Source: Opitutales bacterium
GTDB lineage: Bacteria; Verrucomicrobiota; Verrucomicrobiia; Opitutales; JAFGAQ01
DNA length: 6,956 nt
Assembly: GCA_028704125.1 (NCBI GenBank)
Contig: JAQVLM010000174.1
Location: forward strand, 1 to 6,956
Direction: 5' to 3'
Shown here: positions 1 through 5,813 of the stretch, in pieces
How the letters are laid out: each line of letters begins with the position of its first letter
How positions within the stretch are numbered: position 1 is the first letter of the stretch
The notes under the pieces: model-generated
The model's database searches: none
Told to the model about the DNA's origin: nothing
What the model saw: only the letters and a program-made list of their open reading frames with translations
Position numbers and translations under genes: made by a program

Positions 1-795
1 TTTGTCGGAAGGCAGAATGGATACCGTGAGATTTTTATCAGCGACTTGTTTTTTCAGAAGCTCGATCAACTCACCAATGACAAATCGTATTCACTTGGTC
101 CTTCATGGGCTCCGGACGGATCATGGATTATCTACACGGGCTACTTCCGCACCGGGTTTCCGGACATCTTCCTCATTAATCCAAGCACGGGCCAGCGCCG
201 GATGTTCGCCAACTACAAGGGATCCAACACAGGTGCAGTTTTCAGTCCGGATGGCAAAGAGGTTTCGATGGTGCCCTCGTCGAGCAAGAGTACGGAGATC
301 TATATCTCCGACAACGTGGGCCGCTATCCCAAACGCCTGACCAACAACAAAAGTGCGGAGATTTCTCCTGCATGGTCGCCGGACTCGCAGCGTTTGCTTG
401 TGGTATCCGATCAAATGGGTAGCCCTCAGATTTATATGATTGACCGCAATTCCCAAGCCATGCAGCGGGTGAATATCACTATCAGCAATTACTGTGTGGA
501 GCCGGCATGGAACCCGGTGCGACAGGATTGGATCGCGCTCACGGTTGGTGTGGGCAAGACTTTTCAGATCGCCATGTACAACCTCAAGACCGGCGAAACC
601 CAATTGCTGACCGATCATAAGGGGGATGGCATCGAGCCTGTCTGGATGCGGGATGGCCGCCACCTGATCTATTCGTTGCGCGAAGGTAGCACCAAGCGCC
701 TCCATCTCTTGGATACGCAGACCGGGCACACGACCGCTCTGCATTCCGCTCGGTTCGGAGAGGCGTCCGAAGCGGATTTTGTGTATCCATTCTGA
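1..795 (+). CDS. tolB: TolB-family beta-propeller protein, C-terminal part (5' end cut by window)
   Basis: The frame is open from base 1 and ends at 793-795, giving 264 residues; the true start lies upstream. The sequence is a series of WD40-like TolB propeller blades with the recurring pattern 'SPDG/APDG ... I(Y/F) ... D', for example PSWAPDGSWIIYTG, AVFSPDGKEVSM, SPAWSPDSQRLLVV and PVWMRDGRHLIYS. Each is followed by blade ends such as DIFLINPSTGQ, EIYISD and QIYMIDR. TolB is the periplasmic propeller of the Tol-Pal envelope system of Gram-negative bacteria, where it binds Pal and Lpp. The N-terminal signal peptide and the alpha/beta domain expected of TolB lie outside the window, so a more general TolB-like propeller protein is possible. 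The usual downstream neighbour pal is absent; a DUF1015 gene follows closely. Confidence 0.85.
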   Translation, partial: FVGRQNGYREIFISDLFFQKLDQLTNDKSYSLGPSWAPDGSWIIYTGYFRTGFPDIFLINPSTGQRRMFANYKGSNTGAVFSPDGKEVSMVPSSSKSTEIYISDNVGRYPKRLTNNKSAEISPAWSPDSQRLLVVSDQMGSPQIYMIDRNSQAMQRVNITISNYCVEPAWNPVRQDWIALTVGVGKTFQIAMYNLKTGETQLLTDHKGDGIEPVWMRDGRHLIYSLREGSTKRLHLLDTQTGHTTALHSARFGEASEADFVYPF

Positions 796-817
796 TCCCT
801 TCCGTTTTTGTGTTTTT

Positions 818-2035
818 ATGCGTATCCGTTCCTTCAATGCCCTTCGCCCGGTTCCGGCGAAGGTAGAACAAATTGCAGCGCTTCCCTATGATGTTGTGAG
901 CACAGAAGAGGCCCGTCAGCTTGCTGCCGGAAACCCTCTCAGTCTGTTGCACATCACCCGCGCTGAGATTGCGTTTAATCCCGGGCATAACCCATATGCC
1001 GACGAAGTGTATTCCCAGGCCGTTAATGCATGGGAAACGCTGAAATCATCGGGCAACCTGGAACGGGAGTCTTCCCCTTGCCTTTATCTTTACCAGCAAC
1101 AGATGGGAGACCACCGGCAGCAGGGCCTCGTCGGTCTTTGCCATGTCGATGACTACCGTGAAGACCGGATCAAAAAGCATGAAAAGACCCGTGCAGACAA
1201 GGAAAACGACCGCACCCGCCTGACCTCTGCCATGTCGGCCAACGCAGGACCGGTTTTCCTGACCTATCGGGATGATGCCGGTGTGAGCCAGGCGATTGCA
1301 CAGGCGCAGGAGCAAAACCCGCTCTACGATTTTGTGGCACCCGATGGGATACGCCATACCGCATGGAGGGTTCCCGCACCGGATGCTGTGGTGCAAGCCA
1401 TGCTCAATGTTCCCTGTTTTTACATCGCGGATGGTCACCATCGCGCGGCCAGCGCAGCGCGGGTTGGGCTTGAGCGGCGCAATGCGAACCCCAACCACCG
1501 CGGAGATGAGGACTACAATTGGTTCCTCTCGGTGATGTTTCCGGCTTCCCAGCTCAAAATACTGCCCTACAACCGTTTGCTTCAGCACTTCAATGGACAC
1601 AGCGCCTCGGACGTATTGTCGGCCCTGTCAAAGGTAGGAGATGTCGTGGATTCCGGCCGGGATACTCCCGAACGAACCGGTGAAGTCTGTTTCTACATGG
1701 GCGGAAAATGGCGGACATTGGTTTTTCATCCGCAAGAGGATCTGGATCCGGTCGGACGCTTGGATGTCAGCCGGCTTCAGGATTTGGTGCTCGCTCCGCT
1801 CTTTGGAGTGGATGATCCGCGGACCGCCCATCACATTGATTTTGTCGGGGGTATCCGTGGCAACGCCTATCTGAAACAGCAGGTCGATGCAGGCAACGCT
1901 TCCATCGCGTTTTCGATGTATCCGGTTTCAGTGGAAGAGTTGATGGATATCGCCGATGCCGGTCAGATCATGCCACCTAAGAGCACGTGGTTTGAACCAA
2001 AACTGCGCTCCGGTCTGTTTCTGCATACTTTTTGA
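818..2035 (+). CDS. DUF1015 family protein
   Basis: This is a 405-residue protein of the uncharacterised DUF1015 family; the length is typical. Family landmarks are visible: the N-terminal 'FNALRPVP ... PYDVV' segment (residues 5-27), an HExT-x4-KENDR segment near 121-132 (HEKTRADKENDR), and the hallmark ADGHHR at 204-209 (FYIADGHHRAASA), followed by an SVMFP-type strand. The ADGHHR motif recalls the DGHHR motif of ParB-like folds, but no activity is established and I assign none. I chose ATG 818 because the protein family begins at MRIRSFNALRP; the same frame is open up to 779, but those residues (MCIHSDPFRF...) look like translated spacer. The start is 22 bases after the tolB stop, so the two may be cotranscribed. 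No clear Shine-Dalgarno sequence precedes it. Confidence 0.88.
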   Translation: MRIRSFNALRPVPAKVEQIAALPYDVVSTEEARQLAAGNPLSLLHITRAEIAFNPGHNPYADEVYSQAVNAWETLKSSGNLERESSPCLYLYQQQMGDHRQQGLVGLCHVDDYREDRIKKHEKTRADKENDRTRLTSAMSANAGPVFLTYRDDAGVSQAIAQAQEQNPLYDFVAPDGIRHTAWRVPAPDAVVQAMLNVPCFYIADGHHRAASAARVGLERRNANPNHRGDEDYNWFLSVMFPASQLKILPYNRLLQHFNGHSASDVLSALSKVGDVVDSGRDTPERTGEVCFYMGGKWRTLVFHPQEDLDPVGRLDVSRLQDLVLAPLFGVDDPRTAHHIDFVGGIRGNAYLKQQVDAGNASIAFSMYPVSVEELMDIADAGQIMPPKSTWFEPKLRSGLFLHTF

Positions 2036-2056
2036 GAACTTCGCCTGAGACGGGCT

Positions 2057-2082
2057 CGGGTTCCGGATCGGGATCGAACCCG
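2057..2082 (+). terminator. Possible terminator hairpin after the DUF1015 gene
   Basis: A 7-bp perfect stem, CGGGTTC (2057-2063) with GAACCCG (2076-2082), has a 12-base loop and begins 22 bases past the DUF1015 stop. No T tract follows, so intrinsic termination is doubtful. Position is the main argument. Confidence 0.3.
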
Positions 2083-2478
2083 CATTGACTCCCGTGTCGG
2101 GACTGTGCTCACCATGGCATTTCAGATGCGGGTCTGCCCCTGTCCGCAATCCAATAGGCTTTGGTGCTCAGTCGCCCCATGGAAAGCGCTTCCGACCAGA
2201 TGTAAGCGGATGCGCTTCCCGGCGGCCGTCGACATACACTGCGACCCATTCCGCCAGACGCTGACCAAGGCGTTTGGCAATTTGTTGCTGAATACGGGAT
2301 ATTCAAGCCTCACCGACGATCCATAGCTGCCGGTTGACATTTAAGAGGCGGCTCATCCGACGGTCTGAGTTTGAACTGCTGGCGGCGCGTGGCAATAGAG
2401 GATGGCTGAAGCCACCCATTCCGGAAGAGGGCGTTGATTTCAAGTCAGGGGCAGCAGGTATGAAGAGGAAGATGCTTT

Positions 2479-2562
2479 GCCACAAAGCACACAAAGACCG
2501 CAAAGGTTGGAGGTGAGTGATGGCAGTTTCCTCTTCGTGGACCTTCGTTTCTTCGTGGTGAA
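2479..2562. repeat. Pair of ACAAAG/ACGAAG-type intergenic repeats in inverted arrangement
   Basis: At 2479-2510 the plus strand reads CCACAAAGCACACAAAGACC and continues GCAAAGG, a roughly 9- to 10-base periodic repeat of (A)CAAAG. At 2527-2562 the minus strand reads CCACGAAGAAACGAAGGTCC and continues ACGAAGAGG, the same pattern with ACGAAG units. The two therefore face each other as an imperfect inverted pair that could fold into a long stem. Repeats of this style (CCACGAAG...ACGAAGG) recur between genes in several environmental genomes, including, from memory, Verrucomicrobiota. The family assignment is from memory and not checked. Confidence 0.55.
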
Positions 2563-2862
2563 TAGAGCTCTTGGTTTATCTTTATCACAAAGGCGGCTCA
2601 CCGGGGACGGTGACTGGGTCGGTGGGGCTTTGCGGCTCGATCCGTGACTCGGGCCGGATTAATTCCGAGGCAGGTGCTCTGGGAAATGATGCGGAGGTTA
2701 GGCTGATCAGTTGGAAATGGTTCCGGAAAATATTGCGGGTTTCGGCGGGGTCGTAGATTGGATGGCCGGATGGAGACAAAGGAAATTGTCGCGAAAAGTA
2801 TCCGCGTGGGAACATCTCCCGGCCGCACGTTCCAGGAGGCATTCCATCGGAAGATATTCCGG

Positions 2863-2890
2863 GGATTTACACATTGGACTTACACAAAAA
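2863..2890. repeat. Left cluster of TTACACA(A/T) repeats, possible integrase arm-type sites
   Basis: The plus strand contains GATTTACACATT then GGACTTACACAAA here. The same two words, in the same orientation but swapped order, occur at 3260-3284 (GACTTACACAAA then GACTTACACATT). Each cluster lies near a tRNA-Ile 5' fragment (2940 and 3083). Short direct repeats flanking a core site are typical of tyrosine-recombinase arm-binding sites. That role is inferred; only the repeat is seen. Confidence 0.45.
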
Positions 2891-2939
2891 TCTTTGGGAT
2901 GTTTGAGCGATTCCACAGGCCCTCGAGTATCGGTGGCGA

Positions 2940-2959
2940 GGGCCCTTAGCTCAGCGGTT
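2940..2959 (+). repeat. 20-base copy of the tRNA-Ile2 5' end (truncated att-like repeat)
   Basis: GGGCCCTTAGCTCAGCGGTT here is identical to the first 20 bases of the tRNA fragment at 3083. The match ends abruptly; what follows (GGTTCCGGACGG...) folds into unrelated hairpins (GGTTC/GAACC; TTTGCCT 2984-2990 with AGGCAAA 2995-3001) and cannot complete a tRNA. The two copies form a 20-bp direct repeat with starts 143 bases apart, consistent with the scar of an earlier insertion or deletion at this tRNA gene. Confidence 0.7.
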
Positions 2960-3082
2960 GGTTCCGGACGGAAGCGAGAACCGTTTGCCTGATGAGGCAA
3001 AAGCAACAGCGGACCAGTCGCCTGCGCGTATTTCTGAATTGCAAGGAGCGGAAAAACCACCTTTGGTGACAATACTCAAAGC

Positions 3083-3191
<109 letters not shown>

Positions 3192-3259
3192 TTCTAAAAT
3201 TTATTTTTTCGGGTGATCGAATCAGAAATCATCAGGAAATAGCTCCTGCAAGGGGGTAG

Positions 3260-3284
3260 GACTTACACAAAGACTTACACATTT
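3260..3284. repeat. Right cluster of ACTTACACA repeats, possible integrase arm-type sites
   Basis: Two adjacent direct copies, GACTTACACAAA and GACTTACACATT, lie about 135 bases inside the junction. They overlap the stop codon and last codons of the small gene ending at 3275. The same words occur at 2863-2890. The repeat is directly seen; an arm-site role is inferred. Confidence 0.45.
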
Positions 3285-3466
3285 TGAATGTCGTCGCGTT
3301 TGTGTTCGCGCATTTTTTCCTCGAATTTTCGAAGATCCCGCTGCGTCGGTGCATACAAAAGAATCAGAATCTCAATCGCCCCAGAGAGATCCTTACACCC
3401 GAACGCTTTTCTCACATCTTCAAGCATTTTAAGCCCCGCCGAATTCAAATCGATTGTGACCTTCAT
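3275..3466 (-). CDS. Small ribbon-helix-helix-like protein at the end of the mob operon
   Basis: This 63-residue frame begins MKVTIDLNSAGLKMLEDV and fits a ribbon-helix-helix pattern: a short strand (MKVTIDL, residues 1-7), a first helix (about 9-22), a turn with KDLSG, and a second helix (AIEILILLY, about 30-38), then a charged tail. Such proteins are usually DNA-binding repressors or mobilization accessory factors. The ATG at 3466 overlaps the mobA stop as ATGA, so translation is probably coupled. An AAGGA on the minus strand sits only 3 bases upstream and an AAAGG lies slightly farther off. The frame is open further upstream (to 3514), but that part overlaps mobA and reads MGSGAEGKIECERQGQ, unlike a domain. 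Its stop lies in the ACTTACACA repeat. The fold assignment is by pattern only. Confidence 0.65.
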   Translation of the reverse strand: MKVTIDLNSAGLKMLEDVRKAFGCKDLSGAIEILILLYAPTQRDLRKFEEKMREHKRDDIQNV

Positions 3467-5076
3467 TTGTCCTTGCCTTTCACACTCGATTTTCCCTTCT
3501 GCACCTGAACCCATGCACCATCCACCGCCTTGAAAAGCCGTCCCTCTCCCTCTAGAAACTTTCCTTGAGCAACCGCCCCGGCTGGCATTTCTTCAAACCA
3601 CTGGACCACCCACGCTTTTCCATTTCTGAATTCCACGACACAATACCCATTCTTTTTTCGGAACGTCTGACGGAATTCTCGAACTGTAAACTTGTAAGGT
3701 TCGACCTGTAAGGAAGATTTGGTCTTTATTGGCTCTTCCTTGGGCTCCTTCAGCTCCTCGCGTTGCCGTACATTGTCTGAAAATTCCGCAAAACCAATTG
3801 CAAGGTTTTCAATTGTTTCTGCGTCTCGTTTTGCTGCGTTGCCGAGTAGTCTTGATTTCTCCTCACACTCTCTAGCAAGCTGATAAGCTCGGCGTGATTC
3901 ATCGTCAAGTTTTCGAGCGTCTGGATTCTTTGTTCCAGATTCACCACCATTTCCATGATTTGTTCTTCCATACTGTTTTCCTTCTTTTACGGGTATGATC
4001 CCGGAATTTGTTGATTCAATAGTCTCTTGATCTCTTGATTCTCCTGTGTCGTCTTCTCTAGTAGATCTAACATTTCTTTGATCTCGGATTCCGACAGTGA
4101 GCTCTGCGTCTGGGTCTGTTCCGGTTTTTGTTCCTGTCTTGGTTCCGGACAATTCTTGAATATCAGGTTCGACGTGACTGAAGAGACGAGTACGAGCACA
4201 AGGAGTATTATGAACCTTCGCTTGGCGTGCCGCTCGCTTTGCCTTTGAGTCCGCAAGAATTCGCTCATACTCTTCGAGAGACTTGACTTTGTAGCGTCTT
4301 CGACCGCTTCCCTGATCGTCTTGATCTCCGTTTCCAACTGATTTTTTGTGAGTTGTCCCAGTCCATCCATGTTCATACTTTCCGCCTTTCAGTCGTAAAA
4401 ATTTTTCCTCACTCCCGATTTCTCGGATCGAAATTCCTGTTCGTGTCTGACGAACTTCAAATCCCCCGGATTCAAGGAATAGAACGATGTCGTTCCTGTC
4501 CTGAATCCGCCTCGCGATGATCTGCGCCGTTATGATCTCATCGATCTTGTTTTTGATCTCGGATTTCCGCCGTGGTAAATTGTTAATTGGTTGAGCATCA
4601 AAGCGCTTGTATTTCTCATCGAGTGGGTTCCGTAGGTTGTATTTCTCATTCACGGTGAATTGCCAAGCGTCGATCCCGGCGAAATCCCCGGCTTGTACCA
4701 AATAATGTGCGTATCGTCTGCCGCTCGTCAGATGCAAATTTGCAAAAACGAAGTGCACTTCCGTTTTGTTCTTGTCCTCGTGAAGTATCCAGATGCGTTG
4801 AATATCGTCTTTGTTGAGTCCCGCGAGGGTGTAATCTTCATAACTTGCAATGATTTCCTTGAGAACGTTCCGATCCGGGATGATTTCGCCGAAGGCCAAG
4901 CAACCCCCTGTGCACGATTCTTTGAAATTTGATTTCTGAAGTAGGTCCCTCATGATCATTTGATCACCTGCGAGAATAATCGGCTTCACGCTTCGTCCTG
5001 TCTGTCTCAGGCAATAATCCAAATATGCAGTTCTTGAAGTTGCCTTCGTCGGTGGTCTGTGAATTCTGTGAATCAT
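3463..5076 (-). CDS. mobA: ColE1 MbeA-type relaxase (MOBP/MOB-HEN lineage)
   Basis: This 537-residue relaxase would nick oriT and stay covalently bound to the transferred strand. The N-terminal 230 residues follow ColE1/pMB1 MbeA from memory: DYCL with candidate catalytic Tyr21 (Tyr18 is an alternative), TGGCLAFGE (56-64), the metal-site segment WILHEDKNKTEVHFVFANLH (96-115), IDAWQFTVNEKYNLRNP (135-151), and a later GGFEVRQTRTGISI...FLRLKGGKYEHG stretch. ColE1 has H-x6-E-x-N at the metal site; here it is H99, E106, H108, so the third residue is His. The middle (about 234-442) is hydrophilic, low in complexity (GTKTGTKTGTD) and doubly coding. The C-terminal 75 residues look folded (KFTVREFRQTFRKKNGYCVV) but are unassigned. 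The start overlaps the mobC stop (ATGA) and has AAAGG 6 bases upstream. Confidence 0.93.
   Translation of the reverse strand: MIHRIHRPPTKATSRTAYLDYCLRQTGRSVKPIILAGDQMIMRDLLQKSNFKESCTGGCLAFGEIIPDRNVLKEIIASYEDYTLAGLNKDDIQRIWILHEDKNKTEVHFVFANLHLTSGRRYAHYLVQAGDFAGIDAWQFTVNEKYNLRNPLDEKYKRFDAQPINNLPRRKSEIKNKIDEIITAQIIARRIQDRNDIVLFLESGGFEVRQTRTGISIREIGSEEKFLRLKGGKYEHGWTGTTHKKSVGNGDQDDQGSGRRRYKVKSLEEYERILADSKAKRAARQAKVHNTPCARTRLFSHVEPDIQELSGTKTGTKTGTDPDAELTVGIRDQRNVRSTREDDTGESRDQETIESTNSGIIPVKEGKQYGRTNHGNGGESGTKNPDARKLDDESRRAYQLARECEEKSRLLGNAAKRDAETIENLAIGFAEFSDNVRQREELKEPKEEPIKTKSSLQVEPYKFTVREFRQTFRKKNGYCVVEFRNGKAWVVQWFEEMPAGAVAQGKFLEGEGRLFKAVDGAWVQVQKGKSSVKGKDK
3750..3971 (-). CDS. mobD: MbeD-like coiled-coil protein nested inside mobA
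   Basis: A 73-residue acidic protein (MEEQIMEMVVNLEQRIQTLE...) is read in a different frame from mobA and lies wholly inside it, over mobA residues about 369-442. Almost the whole chain is heptad-like helix (about 1-66: LEQRIQTLENL, LISLLESVRR, QLKTLQLVLRNFQTMYG), fitting the short coiled-coil MbeD of ColE1 in size, type and position. A minus-strand AAGGA at 3979-3983, 7 bases before the ATG, is a strong ribosome binding site that mobA does not need, which is good evidence the frame is used. It begins 15 bases after the stop of the other nested gene and is in the same frame. ColE1 MbeD takes part in mobilization and entry exclusion; here the role is inferred from synteny, and direct sequence similarity is weak. 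Confidence 0.7.
   Translation of the reverse strand: MEEQIMEMVVNLEQRIQTLENLTMNHAELISLLESVRRNQDYSATQQNETQKQLKTLQLVLRNFQTMYGNARS
3987..4376 (-). CDS. mobB: MbeB-like membrane protein nested inside mobA
   Basis: A 129-residue protein is encoded inside mobA in a second frame, over mobA residues about 234-363. Its layout is an N-terminal amphipathic/coiled region (about 8-46: QLETEIKTIREAVEDATKSS), a basic stretch RHAKRR (49-54), one membrane helix (about 55-73: FIILLVLVLVSSVTSNLIF), a Pro/Gln/Glu spacer, and a C-terminal helix (93-122: LSESEIKEMLDLLEKTTQEN). ColE1 MbeB has the same layout and the same place within mbeA, and is thought to anchor the relaxosome at the membrane and help the coupling protein. 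A clear hydrophobic helix after a basic cluster is hard to explain as a shadow frame. GGCGGAAAGT precedes the ATG; a second ATG lies two codons in. Function is inferred from synteny and topology. Confidence 0.7.
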   Translation of the reverse strand: MNMDGLGQLTKNQLETEIKTIREAVEDATKSSLSKSMSEFLRTQRQSERHAKRRFIILLVLVLVSSVTSNLIFKNCPEPRQEQKPEQTQTQSSLSESEIKEMLDLLEKTTQENQEIKRLLNQQIPGSYP

Positions 5077-5489
5077 AGTCGACCTTTCAGATCATCTGCA
5101 ATTTCTCTGATCGCTTTAATTTCCTTGAAAATTGCATTTAACTCTTTCAAGTATAACCCGGCTGAAATCGTTGAATTTGATTTAGCCAAAGTATTTACAC
5201 TTCGTGCAATTTGATTTACGTTTTCCCCGATACAATTTGTTGCTACGGTAAGTTTTGATATTTCACGAATTGACTCAACAACTTCAGGTGCTATATCTGA
5301 TTTAACCGGAGACCAACCGGTTGCGGGCATTTTCAAAATTTCCTCGCGTATGTAATCTGATAAAGATGAATTCGCTGGAATTCGATTTCGAATTTGAGCT
5401 TCTTCGTTTTTCGAAATGCGAAACTTAATCCACTTAGTGCGCAATTCGGATGGATCTTTTCTTTTATTTATGGATGTGTCGTCATTCAT
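5073..5489 (-). CDS. mobC: MobC/MbeC-type mobilization accessory protein
   Basis: This 138-residue protein is the probable oriT-binding partner of the relaxase. Residues about 17-52 (LRTKWIKFRISKNEEAQIRN...SLSDYIREEIL) follow the ribbon-helix-helix pattern of MobC proteins, and the family's conserved C-terminal motif is present as GENVNQIARSVN (88-99), followed by a helical tail rich in Leu/Ile and charged residues. It is first in the operon and its stop overlaps the mobA start (ATGA), as expected for coupled translation of relaxosome genes. ATG 5489 is supported by a minus-strand AAGGA at 5497-5501, 7 bases upstream. A perfect 18-bp palindrome (5502-5519) abuts that ribosome binding site and could serve autoregulation. 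Confidence 0.9.
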   Translation of the reverse strand: MNDDTSINKRKDPSELRTKWIKFRISKNEEAQIRNRIPANSSLSDYIREEILKMPATGWSPVKSDIAPEVVESIREISKLTVATNCIGENVNQIARSVNTLAKSNSTISAGLYLKELNAIFKEIKAIREIADDLKGRL

Positions 5490-5501
5490 AAATAAATCCT
5501 T

Positions 5502-5519
5502 TGTTCGAATATTCGAACA
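5502..5519. promoter_or_regulatory. Perfect 18-bp palindrome next to the mobC ribosome binding site (operator candidate)
   Basis: TGTTCGAATATTCGAACA is fully self-complementary and sits directly upstream of the mobC AAGGA. A DNA-binding dimer here would block transcription of the mob operon if the start is nearby; as RNA it would form a hairpin against the ribosome site. MobC, the small RHH-like protein or the HTH protein are possible ligands; none can be chosen from sequence. Confidence 0.55.
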
Positions 5520-5530
5520 TCTTCAGAAAC

Positions 5531-5560
5531 AGATATAAGCAAGCAAAGCGGGTTATATCT
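5531..5560. repeat. 8-bp inverted repeat upstream of mobC
   Basis: AGATATAA (5531-5538) and TTATATCT (5553-5560) are perfect inverted copies separated by 14 bases. On the minus strand the element lies just upstream of the 18-bp palindrome, in the region where the mob promoter should be; TTATAT-like words could serve as a -10 box, but no good -35 partner is seen. Confidence 0.4.
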
Positions 5561-5730
5561 GAGAGCCGGGGGGAGTCGAGCGTAGCGAGACTGGGCAATG
5601 GAATGGCCCACGCCGGGGAATCAAAAGGGGAGGAACGCCCTTTTGCCAGTCGTTCGTGTGCCTGTGGCCACGAATTAGACTGGCCAAAGAACGATGTTAG
5701 GCTTATGCTGGGATAGACATCGTGGGGCGT
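5561..5730 (+). other. Candidate oriT with hairpins ending in GACTGG
   Basis: ColE1 oriT lies upstream of mbeC, and this is the matching place. Two hairpins in the same orientation end in GACTGG(G/C)CAA. The first is AGTC (5574-5577) with GACT (5589-5592). The second is compound: GCCAGTC (5645-5651) with GACTGGC (5678-5684), enclosing TTCGTG (5653-5658) with CACGAA (5669-5674) and GCC/GGC at the tip. From memory, the ColE1/pBR322 nick lies in ACTGG-CTTAA, so ACTGGC is shared at 5679-5684, and also on the opposite strand (5650-5645) through the stem. Further stems are CAAAAGGG (5622-5629) with CCCTTTTG (5638-5645), and ACGATGT (5691-5697) with ACATCGT (5717-5723). The exact nick site cannot be fixed from sequence. 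Confidence 0.45.
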
Positions 5731-5756
5731 GTTGCTACAATTTGTGTGCACAAGCC

Positions 5757-5778
5757 TGTGATTGTCCGGACAATCACA
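5757..5778. repeat. Perfect 22-bp palindrome
   Basis: The half-site TGTGATTGTCC (5757-5767) is followed without spacer by its exact reverse complement (5768-5778). It lies near the centre of a stretch (5719-5821) with other GTG/CAC-rich dyads and two diverged direct copies, ATCGTGGGGCGTG (from 5719) and ATCATGGGGTGTG (from 5809). It could be a binding site for a dimeric protein or a cruciform/hairpin element of the transfer or replication origin. It is not part of a gene. Confidence 0.6.
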
Positions 5779-5813
5779 CTGATGGGTTTGTACACAGTGT
5801 GTCAAACAATCAT

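Larger units (their letters stand above)
2083..2939. other. Gene-poor intergenic stretch, possibly decayed sequence
   Basis: No frame here has the look of a functional gene. The most protein-like reading is on the minus strand, about 2420 down to 2168: RRMSRLLNVNRQLWIVGEA, a TGA at 2303-2305, then in the same frame ISRIQQQIAKRLGQRLAEW and VAVYVDGRREAHPL up to a TGA at 2168-2170. This could be a broken gene remnant, but I cannot name a family. A plus-strand frame at 2758-2949 (METKEIVAKSIRVGTSPG...) is equally unassignable. The stretch also contains the REP-like repeat pair at 2479-2562 and a small hairpin (TCACCG 2598-2603 with CGGTGA 2608-2613). Base composition remains host-like. Confidence 0.45.

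Noticed and set aside
121..837. 238-residue minus-strand frame opposite tolB
   Set aside because: It is the antisense shadow of a well-supported TolB propeller and has no domain-like sequence.
1046..1600. 184-residue minus-strand frame opposite the DUF1015 gene
   Set aside because: Shadow of a conserved coding sequence.
2051..2090. T-arm-like word (GGGTTCGATCCCG on the minus strand), possible tRNA
   Set aside because: The T stem does not pair beyond a few bases, and no D arm, anticodon arm or acceptor stem can be placed around it.
2707..3072. 121-residue minus-strand frame, and overlapping plus-strand frames at 2711-2992
   Set aside because: No recognisable motif, and they run across hairpins and the tRNA start repeat. 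Neither strand stands out.
4660..4932. 90-residue plus-strand frame
   Set aside because: Antisense shadow of the conserved relaxase core.
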